Below, piece after piece: positions 23,701 to 36,469 of a stretch of 64,000 bases of DNA; position 1 is the stretch's first letter; each line of letters begins with the position of its first letter. Source of the DNA: Trichinella spiralis (taxonomy: Eukaryota; Nematoda; Enoplea; Trichinellida; Trichinellidae). The notes beneath the pieces are model-generated. The model was not told the origin of the DNA. It ran no database searches and saw only the letters and a program-made list of their open reading frames with translations. The position numbers and the translations under genes are program-made. The DNA lies in the NCBI GenBank assembly GCA_000181795.3, contig CM012953.1:79504-143503 (forward strand), read 5' to 3'.

Positions 23701-25035
23701 TACATGTTGCATAATTTAAAAATTCAAAAAATTTTATCATGGACTTTGTTGTTAAAATGAAACAATATTAAACACATACTTCAATTTTTATGATTGAATA
23801 AAAAATTTACAAAGAAAAAAATGGAACATTAATTCTCATCAATAATAAGAAGCTTCATTGAAATTTTCAAACAATTTCATGAACAAAAGATGTTTCACGT
23901 TTAAATAAACATTATTGAAAAGGCTAATTAATTACATTTCACACATTCAAAATCGATCAGAAGAAGCAAAAAAAAAGAAGAAACATTATTGAAAACGAAG
24001 TCAAAAATATATTATCCTCCAAAATCAATAACATTCAAATTGAATAGAATAGAATTACAAAGATATGAAAAAAATTATCAGCTTCATTATCACTTTGGAT
24101 TAACAAAGAGTTGGTTATTTTTGCTGTTTTGGTTGTGATTTTTTGTGATGATAAATAAATTATACTGACAAAAATATTCACGCAAATTGTTCATCACGCA
24201 AATCATGCCTCTCTACTGAGTGTATTGGAACTGGCTTATTTTTCAAGCGGCGGTATGTCAATTTGACGGATTTGTTTCCGAAACGAACACGTGGCATTTG
24301 CTCATCTTTTGTCATAATTTTGATAACCTGACCAATCACGACCACCAATGATCAAAATTTGGCCAAACAACAACAACAACAATAATTATGATTATGATAA
24401 TACAAAATATTGGGAGAAAAAAAAATTAAAATTCACAAAGATCAACGAAATATAAAAAACTACGGAAATGTAACAAAAATGCATGGACTTCGAGGTGGAC
24501 AACTACTACTAACCAGAAATTGAATGTAGAACAGAAACCAGTCGAAAGTAGTGAAAAGAATGTCAATCATCCGCTGCCAAGTGCAGCAGCCGAAACTGCT
24601 GGGTTAATACAGTCATTCAAAACATGTGCAACAATCAAATACCGCAGCAAATTCTACATTTACAAAACTGATTAATCAAAATTCGACTTAGCAATTTTCG
24701 AATACTGATTTACTTTTGGAAAATCTCAATTTTTGATTCATTAATAATTGATTAATAAAAAGAAAATATATTAATATTCAGTGATTATTTTACCTGTTGT
24801 TTGAAAAAATTGCTTGCATTTTCATCGAACGTTTCGTCCACCGTACGATCCGCCTTGCCGAAACTTTCCAACAGCTATTGAATTATACAAGCAGAATTAG
24901 AATAATTAATTTAAAAGGCCAAAAAATAATTTCAAACAACAACATTAGCAGAAGTTCGTTTTCTCAACGAGCTCTTACTTTCTCCTTGGCTCGGACAGTC
25001 TCTTTGCGAATATTTTTGAACAAATTTTCCGCCAT
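20748..25035 (-). CDS. amph-1: Amphiphysin / BIN1 homologue (N-BAR plus SH3)
   Basis: Eleven exons can be assigned: 25035-24979, 24874-24794, 22490-22436, 22347-22253, 22170-22075, 21978-21782, 21698-21623, 21526-21484, 21423-about 21250, 21163-about 20907 and about 20829-20748. The reading phases of the first eight join correctly. The protein starts [19 protein letters not shown] (the amphipathic N-helix), then a BAR domain ([45 protein letters not shown]), a low-complexity linker with an NPF motif (ENNPFANE), and a C-terminal SH3 ([37 protein letters not shown]). The family bends membranes in endocytosis, endosome recycling and T-tubules. In C. elegans AMPH-1, NPF motifs recruit the EH-domain protein RME-1, so the NPF here may do the same (inference). 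Intron 2 (22491-24793) is 2.3 kb, far above local size, and hosts a candidate nested gene. The exon 9 donor is uncertain. Confidence 0.92.
23113..23130. repeat. Short palindrome in amphiphysin intron 2
   Basis: ATATTACT, a 2-nt spacer and AGTAATAT form a near-perfect palindrome. It is AT-rich and may be chance; noted because it shares TACTGTAG with the inverted repeat upstream of ILK. Confidence 0.35.
24178..24570 (-). CDS. Candidate two-exon small membrane protein nested in amphiphysin intron 2
   Basis: Exon 1 (24570-24514) encodes 19 residues, [19 protein letters not shown], ending at a GTTAGT donor. Exon 2 (24327-24178) follows an acceptor ending GGTCAG in the same phase, encodes 49 more residues and stops at TGA 24180-24178. 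The total is 68 aa: one hydrophobic aromatic-rich segment at residues 3-23, then a basic tail ([33 protein letters not shown]). The topology would be a single-pass or tail-in micropeptide. It is on the same strand as amphiphysin but cannot join it in frame because of its own stop. The tail is less AT-rich than the surrounding intron. I do not recognise the family. It could also be an unused alternative exon or chance; the charged, non-repetitive tail and consistent splice phase argue for a real gene. Confidence 0.4.
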
Positions 25036-26185
25036 CTTGCCAACAAATGGACGGCTGAAAGTGAAAATTGGACACTTTTAATTCAAACTCTATATATATA
25101 CGCTACAAAACCGGCAGTCGCGATTTAAAACAGGCCGCAAACGGCGACAACAACCAACAACCCTATCACCGCTCTGATCGAACGAAAACAACAAAGCAGC
25201 ACTTAATTGACCGACAAATTAAACGTCCACAAATTTGATAGAAACAAATGCACGATACAAGCTCGCCAACGTACGCGTACAAACAAACGATGGAGGAAGA
25301 AAAAAAGAAGCAACCAAGCAAGCATGCAAAAATCATACACATGCCAAACTGGCGGTGGGTTGTGGCTTTTTTCTCGACGTGATTTATTGAAATGGTTAAA
25401 GTTAACACGCCAGTCGATGAGCAGAACACACTTGTGCAGGCTGTTCAACTCGACTGCACAGTTACAAATTACTCATCCACGCACGTCAACTGTACAAACC
25501 CGAAGCGTCATCTCGACCAGTTCGCAACATTACAGTAAACAACAATTTGATAGTCAAGTTAGTTATCCCAATTTTCTGTTTCATTGCAATTATTTCAAAT
25601 TATGTGAAACTATTTTGATGGTGTTTTTCTTTAAATTCATATCGGAATATCTCTAATTTATTTTCATTTTAATGATTTTACAAAAAAAACATTACTTTGC
25701 AACAGATTTGAAAATCAGAATACAACAAATTGATGAACAGAAACACTTTTTTAAAAATAATCAACATTTTTGTTTTGTTAAATAAGATAATAAAAAATGG
25801 TGTTTTCTTTAATAAAATTCTTCCAATGTGTCGCTGCGACATTGGAAATTAAAGTTTTCAAGAAAACATCAATCATTGGAAAAAAGATGAATCAAAAACA
25901 GCACTGATCGAATTTTATTGTATTGAATTCTTTCTTTGAACTGATGAAAATTCAGATACGATTCATTCATTCAATATTTGGATTTGCATTTACAATCACA
26001 GGGAATTTCCCTCAGAAAAAGTGCAATGATTCACTTTGATCAAACAACAACAATTGTTCGACTGTTTTTGTGTTTCAAAATTGCACAACAATACTGGAAT
26101 TTGTAGAAAATTATTAATTCGACACAAAAAGTTTATCAACGTAAAAAAGCAAAATTTCCACCATTATTTATGGATGGATAATTTT
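25036..26185. other. Amphiphysin upstream region / spacer to the S28 gene
   Basis: Bases 25036-25200 directly upstream of amphiphysin are locally GC-richer (CGGCAGTCGCG, CCGCAAACGGCGAC) with a TATATATA stretch at about 25092-25099, fitting a promoter/5' UTR. A 149-codon plus-strand open frame (25207-25656) has no recognisable domain and shifts from basic to low-complexity; I regard it as non-coding. A short hairpin, TTCCAATGT (25821-25829) with ACATTGGAA (25839-25847), lies in the spacer. No gene is supported. Confidence 0.5.
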
Positions 26186-28179
26186 TTACCAACGTCGCAC
26201 TGCTTGAGTTATTTCATCGAGTAGACGCATCAGTTGAGGTTTTTGTAAAGTATAATAAAATTCTTCAAAAGGGTGCAGACCTAAAAAGAAAAAAAACAAA
26301 ACAAAACAGTTGCACAATTATACAACAAGTAATTTATATGAAATATTCAAATGTATTAGAATTTTTTTCAAACCGTATAACATTCGACCAAGTGCAGCAG
26401 TAGTGGACGTCGGATTGGTGAAATCAGTTTTTCCCAACCATTTCCTAGGATCACCGCTTGAATAAATAAGAAAAACATTATCAATCTAAAAAATAATATA
26501 AAAATTCATATTTTATTCAATTGAAATATGAAACGGTCGAAGCATGGACCTCGACAAATTGACCACCGTATTCGAGATTTGATCTGGCGATATTTTTCAG
26601 CACCATTTCGTCAGACAATTGGAAAACATTTTTACAAAACACATTCACATAATGTCTAAACTGCATTTTCATTATCAAATCAGTAAGAGGAAATTAAGGA
26701 ATTAAAATTACTGTTGGAACAAAGTTTCCGAGAGGAAACTTATTTTCTCGGACAATGTATAAAACTTTCCATATTCTGTACATTGTAAATAAATCCACTG
26801 ACGACCTTAAAATGAAAATCAAGAAAAGAAATTAATTTGAAAAATTTTCCCCATCTACCATCTTCCAAAATATTCAAATTAGACCAATTTGTTTCTTTGA
26901 ATTGATCGGCAATTTCACCTCCGGTCGACCAGAGACATTTCGTCTTCACCAATGTCGATAGACGCTGCAACGGCGATGACAGTTGATCGTTTGTCATCGT
27001 TGTGCAGATGCGTTGAATTAGCTGAAATGATAATTTAATTTTGCCATAATTGAAAAATTGCAAAAAGAAAACCAACTTCAGCATCGTCGTAAATGATGTG
27101 GTCGTCGACAAACAAAGCCTCCACCAGTTGTTGAAAAAGGGCATACTTTTCTGGCAGTTTTTTCGTGCAAAATCTACAGTATGATTGTAATGGACATTTA
27201 AACGAATTGAAACAAAAAAAAAATAAAAACAAGCCATCCCACTTGAAGTGAAATTTTATCCGTGGGAAATTTCGTTCTTCGAACAAAAGAGACAATTGCG
27301 CGAACGAGTCTCGCAAAGCTCGGGCACAGTTGGGTCGGATGTTGTCGAGCCGTTCGAAAATACCGTCTACGAGACGGCCAAATCCGAGAGTAGTTTCCAA
27401 GGGTGCGCCGCTGGCAATGGCGCCGTCGCACAGATGCGGATATTTCAGACGAAACCAAATTGCCAAATTGCCCCCATGGGCAGTGCCGACGACCACCGTT
27501 TTACCGCTATCCGGATATTTGGAACGCAAACTGTGCACCAAATGTGCCAAATCTGCCAGCACCTCTTCAACGGACAAGTATTTCAAATTGTCCACCGATG
27601 CCGATCTGAACACAATCTATCCGAATGGCAACTTCAATTTTTGCCTTTGAAAACAGTTTTCAAATTACCCGGTTGGCTTGTTAATGCCGAAAAATCTGGG
27701 AACAAACGTCACAACAACCGCGTTCAGTTGTTTCGAAATTTCTGACAATAATCCTAGAAATTTTCCACAACATGAATTATATAGTTTGATTTTTGCGTTT
27801 TTTTTCGTTCGAACGTTCAACGTCATCAATTTACCAGCAGAATAAGTGCAACTCGGTACTGATGGAGAATCACGACTTTGAATATAAACAACCACTGCCC
27901 CGCCCTTTTGATGATGCAAATCACAAACTGTGGACGACTGCGAAGAAAATTGAATTGAAAAATTTGAAAAACTAAAAAAAAAATTCTTACCTGATTCCAA
28001 GTTTGGTTTATTGTAGAATCGAAGTGAGACAATCGTTGCAACAGAACAAACTGAAAAGTTCCCTTTGAAATTGAATTATTATTATTCATATTCGACAACA
28101 GAGTCTCAACTGTTGAAACGCTCGTGATTTTCCAATTGAACAGTTGTAAAACAACAATCCAAAATTTGATGTTCAACAT
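26186..28179 (-). CDS. Peptidase S28-family homologue (PRCP/DPP2-like) with substituted nucleophile
   Basis: About ten exons: 28179-27992, 27939-27837, 27754-27671, 27605-27245, 27179-27071, about 27022-26860, 26809-26712, 26659-about 26554, 26460-26374 and 26280-26186. The start at 28179 gives a signal peptide (MLNIKFWIVVLQLF); an in-frame ATG at 28242 is possible. Family marks are FVLLQRLSHFD, GGAVVVYIQS, VDNLKYLSVEEVLADLAH, WFRLKYPHLCDGAIASGAP, RQWIYLQCTEYGKF and GDPRKWLG. S28 enzymes are secreted or lysosomal prolyl carboxypeptidases or dipeptidyl peptidases with nucleophile motif G-x-S-x-G-G (usually GGSYGG). Here codons read G-T-A-H-G-G (near 27475), so the nucleophilic serine is alanine. 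H-R-Y-Y-G of active relatives reads P-R-F-F-G. Most likely a secreted pseudo-peptidase. About 430 residues, somewhat short for the family. Confidence 0.82.
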
Positions 28180-28465
28180 TTTCCGAACAACAAAACCAAA
28201 AAAAAATCTCAACATTTCAACAGTCATACTGTATTTACTCATTTGTCGCCGTTTTTATCTTGGATCATTTTTCAATCATCATTATCTTCTCTGTTTGCGC
28301 AGAACAATTGTTGCTTCACTGAACTGATAATACCAAAATCAAATAAATAAGAAACAGAATTGATTTTATGGACAAAACTCAGTTGCCAGTAATAATAAAT
28401 ATTGCCGACACCAAATTTCAGACAATTTTCAAAAAAAGAAAAAGAAAACAAATAACAGTCATTTA

Positions 28466-29748
28466 TCAAATGTGAAATAATTGATCGACAATATTCAACA
28501 ACTTTTTCTGAACTGCTTCGTAAGCGACAAACAGAGCACCGCTGGCGATCGACGTGCGCACCAGAGCAGGTGCCAGGCCTGCGTACAGACCACGGATGCC
28601 TTCAACAACAAGCGAAAGTGAAATAATTAATTGTCAATGAAAAAAAATATGGATATATATTCGATCAAACTCACCTGAAGTTTGCAATATTGTTAAGAAC
28701 ATCCTGTAAAACGAGCCATGGCCTTGGACTTGGATTTTCGATTTGATCACATCTGCCGGAAAAATGGACAACCAAAATGCGATGCCAGCTAAACCGCCGC
28801 ATACGCAAGTTCTCATCACGCCTGAGATGTATTTATTTATTTGTTCGTTTATTTGTAAAAACTGAAATTCTATTCACAATACCGAGATTGTTTTTGTCAC
28901 CATTTTCAGGAGTGAGCATGTGTCGACTGGCTTCGTAAGCGCCGAAGAAGAAGAAATAACCAGGAATTTCACGAATCAACGTCGGCGACAAACCTTTGAA
29001 TAATCCAACAAAACCTTCTTGTCTGACAATCTGCCTGGTCAGCAGTGTCGGTCCTCTGTAAATTGCAACAAAGAATCAATTACGAACACAATCACTCATT
29101 ATTATTATTATTATTGCTTACATGCTTGTCATTCGGCTTCCGTCGACATGGCCGGACGTTTCACGCATCGCCTGCAGACGACATTTCACCAATTCGGTGG
29201 GGCAGAGAACCAGAGAAGCGAATACCGCTGCCAGTGAACCGGCGCAGGCATTTTCCAAAGGGTTCAATTGACCACGTTCGGATTTGTCGACCACAGCGGC
29301 CACCGCCTTCTGGCAGGCACCGTACGCGGCGAACAGAACCGAATTTTCCGCCACGTTCGCCACCAACGCCGGCACTGTACCTGCGAATCAAAAACTCGAA
29401 AAACGATCAAAACTCCAATTCGACAAACCAACCGGCGTAAAGGCCTCGCAGTTGATCCTGTCGGAACGTTTTCAACAGACAACCGACACTGCTTCGGTAC
29501 AAATTCGGATAGCTCTGCATTTTAACTTTTACCGTATCCAACGGTTGCCCCGAGTAGACCGCTGCGATGCCACCTGCGCATCAGATTTTTTAAAATATTT
29601 CAAACCAACTGTTTCAACAACTTCAACTCCGCATACCGGCAGTGCCGGCCAAGAAATCGACCAAGCCGTCGACGACGTGCCTGAAGCCGACCGATTTCGG
29701 TTGCAAATCGCGCAAAATTTCCACCTCAACACCACTTTCCGATCCCAT
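28466..29748 (-). CDS. SLC25A15: Mitochondrial ornithine carrier, SLC25 family (ORC1/ORNT1-like)
   Basis: Six exons. ATG 29748-29746 gives MGSESGVEVEILRDLQPKS; stop TGA is 28468-28466. The protein of about 310-320 residues has the three SLC25 repeats with P-x-(D/E)-x-x-(K/R) signatures: QPLDTVKVKMQ, CPTELVKCRLQ and FPADVIKSKIQ. ORNT-type strings include FLAGTAGGIAAVYSGQPLD, NVAENSVLFAAYG, IREIPGYFFFFGAYE and SGALFVAYEA. The CPTELVKCRLQ variant of the second repeat and the PGYFFFFG string are characteristic of ornithine/citrulline carriers. It exchanges ornithine for citrulline and other basic amino acids across the inner mitochondrial membrane. The coding exons are notably GC-richer than flanking DNA. 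The gene sits 195 nt from the SENP stop on the same strand; no shared regulation is evident. Confidence 0.93.
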
Positions 29749-29942
29749 GGACAACAACAACAAACAGCAAAGAACAAGAAAAATAAATAATTGATATATT
29801 TACAAAAAAAAACAACGCAGAAAATAATGAACACAATATGCGATCTCATCGCTGGCATGAAAACAACAACAGAAACACAGCAAAATTTATTTGCATGAGA
29901 TAGTTTTTACTTGTAGATATTTAATTCAAAAAAAACACATCA

Positions 29943-32900
29943 TCAACAAATTAACTGTTTGTTCAAAATTTCATAAGCTATGCAAAGACGAAAATTCGCC
30001 ATATGACTCTAAAATGATAAATAAAATTCCAATTTCAACAAATATTTTAAAGTGCTTTTTTTTTACTTGATTGAATGATAGCTCAGCATCACGTGACAAA
30101 TAATCTGCAAATTTACATACGAAAACTCCACAATCGTTAAAATTACCCTGTCTAGGTACACCCTGTGAATGGAAAGGCAAATTTTAAAAAGGAAAATGTT
30201 CAGTTTGTTTGGAAAATTTAAAATCTTACCTCTGCATTGGAAAAGGTCCACTGATCTATGTGCAAATCGTGGCCTTTTGCTTTACTTTCTTGGCAGAGAT
30301 ATTCTCTACAAATCCAAATACAGTAGAAGATGTGTTGAAATGGTATAAAATCAATAAAAAATACCACTCACTTAAGTGAACGAAGCAACGTTGCATTGCT
30401 ACCACCGAGAGAATCGTAATGAAGAACCGTTTTTTTACGAAAATCTATCGTCTAAACAAAATTTAAATAAAATTTATTCATTCATCACTGTGGTAGTGTA
30501 AAAATAAAAAAAAAAAAAGATGCCATACGGCAAGAGTCCAATGAGCTGAACTGTGAACTGGAATGAACAAAAAATCATGATTGAATATGTTCACGTTTCG
30601 GGTCCACCGTTTCACACCGTCGAAGCCACTTCGACTCAATTTCAGGCAAAAAAACGAATTGAAAACGTAAACTGTAGGTAATGAACAATTTTTCTTGCTT
30701 CTTTCAACGATCAAATTGAAATAGAAATTTATCACCTTACAATAACAGCAATTATTCAAATAATAATAATAAAATCTGTAAAACTGACTTCATCATTCAG
30801 CCAATTACCACCAGCCAAAGTTTTCAAATCGTTCGGCCGAATATCAATACCAAATCCAGAAGATAAAATTTTATCACTGTTTTTCTCTTGCCACGCTTTT
30901 TTCACCACTTGAGCCTCTTCTGCTGTTAATTCTAATCAAAAATACCACTTTGAATAATTGAAATTGAAATATCCAAAAGAAAAAACAACAACCACAACCT
31001 CGATATTCATACGCTTTAATGCTGAGAACTTGGAACCTTGGGAAAGGACGCGCAGTGAAACTTCCTATTGAACCATTGCTGACAGTTTTCTAATCATAAT
31101 AAATAATCTATGCAGCTCAATTAAAAATAACAAACAAATCATCTCACCAGAGTATCATGGCGTTTGAATAAATTTGCAAAAATTCTGGATAAGTCATTCC
31201 GTAGTTCTCCAATTTTTGACGAAAACGTATTCGGTCTAAAACAATAAAAAACACATCATTTTCATTTCTGTATTATGTAAAAATTTCCATTCACTATTTT
31301 TCATTAACAAATACAAATATTATCAACGAACACGTTGAATTACAATAATAAAGAAAAACTAATAATTTCAACAACATTCGTACAGTGTATCGTTGAAGAG
31401 TGACATGAGCCGGCCTGTGGATTTTTCCGGTGGAAAGTCAAAATTGGAAAGTGCATCCCCATTGGAAGCCCCTTTGAGCAAACTTTTTTCATTCTGATTT
31501 GGTTCTTTTGTAATTTCCGGCTCCGATGATTCTTCGCAGGAAAAGTATTGGCTTTCTTCATTCACTCTGAAATATTTATTATTAATAAATATTCACAATT
31601 CACCCATACCATTATTATTACTTTGCCGATTCTGGTGAAACAGATTCGCCTGAATTGACATTATCGTGAAATTCTTCGATCTGACCGTCGCACACAGGCT
31701 GAAAATTATTCACCTCACCGGTCGATTAATCACATTTAAAATTATAAACTTATCTCCTACCGGTAGCTCTTCAGTTTTAACATACATCTCAAAATCATCT
31801 TCATCATCGGACTAAACAAAATCAGACTGATAAAAAGTAAAAAAAAATAGAAAATCATAATAAATACCCTGTCTTCAAGTGCTGAAAATGAAGTATCAAC
31901 AATTTTCGATGCGCAGTTATTTTTCGGTGCAAAACGGGGCGACAAATTAACTTTACTCGATGAATATGAAAATTCACCTAAATTGAAAACAATACATTCA
32001 TTCACACTTTCTCCTTCCAACGTTGCAACAACGGCCGAAACTCTTTAAACTCATGTTTAGAATAAAATTTTATTCAAATTAAACATTTCAAAAGTCACAG
32101 TCAAAAATTAAAGCAAAACCATATTATTAAATAATTAACTTATTAAATTCAGAATTAAATCACTCCAATGTTACGGAGAAAAGCAAAAAATGAAAACAAA
32201 AAAAATCATATCATGAATCAGCTCATAATTCAGTAATTAAATATTATTTTTAATTAATGTTTATCAAAATATATCACTTTTTTGAAACAACTAACTGAAG
32301 TGTTGATAACAAATATTAATAAATACAATCAACCAAAAATTAATACAGTACGAACATGGAGTAGTTTATATTTGAAAATAAAATCAACAACAACAAAACT
32401 AAAACTTCAATTCTATCAATATAAGTTTTTCAAAAAGCAAATTATTCATTTTAATAACTCATGCAAATTTTCAATATACATAAAAATGCAAAATAAAACT
32501 TGATTGTCAGACAGTATCTACAAAATAAATGCTTACTCCACTTCTAGGAGAAATTGCACAAATCCGATGCATTTAAATTTAAATTTAACCGCTCGAAAAA
32601 TATCATACAACAGTAATGAAAATTTTTTAAATCAAATAAAACTGCTTTCGAGAAGTTTTCAAGGCAAAAAATAGGTCAGAGATAATAGCATGACAAAAAT
32701 GTTAAAATGAATAACTGAAATATATGAGCCTATTTATTCTTATACTACAAAATTATTTTAAAATAATAAAATGATCAAAATTCGTAAAATAATGAAAAGT
32801 TTTACCTTCGCCAACGTTGCTGCATTTTGAATAATTTAAAAAGGATTCTTTGGTATTGTTGAACTTTTCGTACTCAGTTCTGACAGAACTTTGAAAAGAA

Positions 32901-33668
32901 CTGTTCAAAAAAGAGTCATCTGTATTTTCTTCTTCACAAGTTGAAGAATATTCGTCCCGAAAACTGGGTGCAGAATTTGAAGAATTATGAGTAATTCCAG
33001 AATTAACAATTAAAGATTGATTCAAATTTGTCACTGAACGCTGTCTTTCTGACAACGCTGTTCCTGAAGTATTTATTTGTGGGGATGCCACATTTTTATC
33101 TTTCAAAATTCCAATCTTTCCTAGTAGCCACATTTTACTCTCATTAAAATAATACCATACATTTTCATTCGCTTTAGCGTATAATTCATTCTGGGTCTTT
33201 TTACGTTTACACACAGTATCTTCAACAGCAAAGCTATAATATTTTAATTACAAAATAAAACAGAAATCAGAAGCTCAATGCAATTAATAAACATACGTGT
33301 TCAAACTATTAAAAGCTTAATCAACAACTCCACATCTGTTTAATTTTGTTAAAATAAATACATTTACCATAATTTAAAATTTCTGAGAAAGATTCACAAA
33401 CAATACTTCCTAAATTATAAATAACACACAGCTTCGCCACAAATAAATAACAAAACAAAATCATGAAATTTTAAAAAAGTACTTTCAATTTCTTAATATA
33501 AAAAATTAATAAATTATAAATGCCCTTCCGAAGAAATTCACATCATCAAGACAACTATTAAAAAGCTATCTGAATACACAATAGAATACACGCAAGATGA
33601 AAAATTCGTATTTACCTATTAAAACCGTTTTTTCGCTTTCTTGAATTTGAAGTGTAGAGAAAATTCAT
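29943..33668 (-). CDS. SUMO-specific cysteine protease, SENP/Ulp1 family (C48)
   Basis: About fourteen exons from ATG 33668 (MNFLYTSNSRKRKNGF, a basic nuclear-targeting-like start) to TGA 29945-29943. The N-terminal half (exon about 33234-32807 and smaller exons to 31150) is Ser/Asn/Glu-rich and disordered. The catalytic domain starts near 30933 (ELTAEEAQVVKKAWQEKN, IRPNDLKTLAGGNWLNDEV), continues with FKLSR..GFDGVKRWT, and has all four catalytic-site residues: His in HSSAHWTLA (near 30545), Asp in LHYDSLGG (near 30410), the oxyanion Gln in PRQGNFNDCGVF and Cys in the same motif (near 30125). It ends NFRLCIAYEILNKQLIC. The closest resemblance is to SENP1/SENP2-type proteases, which process SUMO precursors and deconjugate SUMO. 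Exon boundaries in the disordered half, especially the donor near 31387 just before an in-frame stop, are uncertain. Confidence 0.88.
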
Positions 33669-36469
33669 GAAAAGTACTACTGCCAGAGCAGAAGTAGTAA
33701 CAACATGAGAGAGTGGGAAACTTTGATCTACAGAAAGATACGATACAAAAGTTATGCTTATGAATCAAAAGTTACCAAAAATAATGTATAGTCAAATGAC
33801 GCGGTTCCGAAATTGAGCTACAGTAAAATAAAATTTGTCAAAAATGTTTCAAGTAAGAAATTAATTGTAAAGAAAAAACAATAAAATTTTATACATTTAC
33901 TTTGGGAAAATTATTTTTAAATTATAGCATTTCAAAATACTGTAAAATTAGTGAATTAATAAATTAAACTAAGTACTATTTTTAACATTTGAACAAAACA
34001 ATTTTATTTCTAAATAAATTTCTGAAACTGGTGAGTTAAATCTACAAAATTAAAAATCCTCATTAAAAACGGCAGAGAAATTTAACATTTGAAAATTATT
34101 AAAGAATTAAAATGTTTGTTTAAATACGCTGTTATAATATGTAGTGCAGTTTGCTTTAGCTTTAGTAAAACGAGTATTGGAAGTATAGAAATTGTGATCA
34201 AATAGAAATTTCAATTCTTCACCGCAATATGAAGAAAAAGCATAATAATTTGCAGCTGTTTAAAACTGAAGAATTATAATAAAAACTTGTTGTTCTACAT
34301 ATCCGTAACCTTCTTTAGTCTACTCATGGGGTCTGTTTTCAGTATCTACTGATGGGCTAATTCAATATAATACAACAGTAAGCATAGGACTAATTCAATA
34401 TAACTCAACAACTTGTGATGCATTTGCCAGTATAATTACCTAAATAGCTTGGTTTGAAATTGATTATCGTAATGATAAGCTAAATTGAAAATTCGTCAAA
34501 TTACAGTTTAATATTACATAAATGTGTTGATGAATGTAGAAATTTTATTCTGAGTTTTGTGCAACAACGTTAGAACGTTAAGAAATGAAAAAGACATTGT
34601 GCAAATGCAATGAAAAATTATTATTTATAATTGTTTTTTTATTAAACTATTTTCATGAACAGTTTCTGCAATATTACAGCATTTAAATTATAGGTAGCCT
34701 CATGTTAACAAAAATTTAAAATTTATTATATATAATAACTTGATTTTCATTTTTACTGTGTATATTGTTTTGTTAAGGAAACATTGATTCTTTATAAATG
34801 ACAACAATATACAATATGCAAGAAATTTTATAATTTATCAACTTGAAATCTAAACATGATATGATGAATAAAACTGCAGTGCTTTAAATCATTATCATTT
34901 TCACATTTTATTAATATAAATACTTGCCTAAAACACATGATTTTTATATAGGGAAAATTCAATTATTAACGTACCCATCACAGTACATGTTAGCAATCTG
35001 TACAGTTTAATTGAAAAAATTTACTTTTAACAAACAAAATGCAATTTGTTTCTACTTCATTTTCACGAAACTTTTAAACAGCTGATAACAATGCTTTTCA
35101 ATTACAGTAATACTTGTTACCATTTTACAGCAAAGATGTGAAAAAGCTCTTTTACCAAATATCATTTATAATATTTTTAGAGAATATGTCTAATTAGAAT
35201 TATTGTATTTTATTAAATAATAAATTATTTTACACGCGTTGTGATGCGATGTGCTACAGCCATGCTTGAAAAACAGCTGATTAATCATTACTTCCTGGTG
35301 TAATGATTCAATGTATGAGTTGTCATCTTAATTGTTCTGTTATGGTTATGTAGAATATATTTGTGATTTTGAATTCTACAAGTGGTTTTTTTATTCTGTT
35401 AGATTTTTCCCACTGTGAACAGTTTGTAACTATATCTTTTACAAATATGTAATCGTTGAGAGTATTTTAAAAGCAGCTCATTGGATTTCATTGTATTCTG
35501 TCATAGTTTTAAACAATAAGTAAATTAGCAGCTGTATATTATCTTATGGTAATAAAAAAATACTCTTGTATACTTGAGCAATCCACAGCTTTGGAATTAA
35601 AGTTCAGAAGAGAAAATAATGAAATTGGGATATGGTACAGCAGTTTTTATTTTTTTTCAGTATATATTCCACGCTGATGTTCCAATTAACAACGTAAAAG
35701 CAGTGGCTTTTATTTTTACATAATATGACACATCAATTATTGTCAGTTATGTTTTACTTGTTCATTATCCTGAATGTTGTTATTATCAAAATGTGGACAG
35801 ATAGGAAATTGCACCTGTTCTGTTAACCGTAGATGAGAAAAAATCTTATGAAAACTAAAAAGCAAATAAACACAAGGATTACGAAATCAATACTACAACT
35901 GCGTGGGTGAAGTTGTAATATTGTTCATGATGTTTACTTGTATTTTTGGTTTATTCATTGAAATTGAAAAAGAAACAGGTTAAATAAATAAAATGTGATG
36001 TTTCTTTTCTTCATTACTTTCTATGCACGCAATAATTCAGAAAATCAATTTCACCTAATTTTTGTTTTCCACCTACTGTAAGCTATTTATTATTGCAACA
36101 ATGTTTTTGCGGTGAGTATGCAATGATGTTGATTTGAATTTTGCAATTTTGCAGTACATTTATTCAAGTAAGCTTTTCCAAAACATAAATTTTTTAATTT
36201 TAATGCTTTTCTGTGAATGTCAAAATTTTCAAGAATTGCTTTTCAGGTTGCAACAGTTTTCATATTGTTTTTGCCATTTTTACATTGCTGATCATGTGCT
36301 GTAATGTAAACATGGGAAACGTATGCAAAATCAATCGCCCTTTTGCTGAAAGAGCGTGTCGTTGCTGAAAAATTTTGTTTGAGGAATTTAATTGTAGTTG
36401 TTTTTTACATTCTCTACATTAGAATTTTATTTTTTAAGATTCCACATATAAAAATTATTTTTAGGTAAT
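33669..36469. other. Divergent intergenic region between SENP and MBD genes
   Basis: 2.8 kb of AT-rich DNA between two divergently transcribed genes, expected to hold both promoters. No open frame of protein-like composition, no transposon termini and no clear RNA gene were seen. A slightly GC-richer patch at about 36330-36365 lies about 110 bp before the MBD start codon. Confidence 0.5.

Noticed and set aside
25207-25656. 149-codon plus-strand open frame
   Set aside because: It overlaps the amphiphysin upstream region, has no recognisable domain and ends in low-complexity hydrophobic residues; likely 5' UTR/promoter DNA that happens to be open.
27248-27745. 165-codon plus-strand open frame
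   Set aside because: Antisense shadow of the S28 homologue exons.
29284-29790. 168-codon plus-strand open frame
   Set aside because: Antisense shadow of the GC-rich ornithine-carrier exons.
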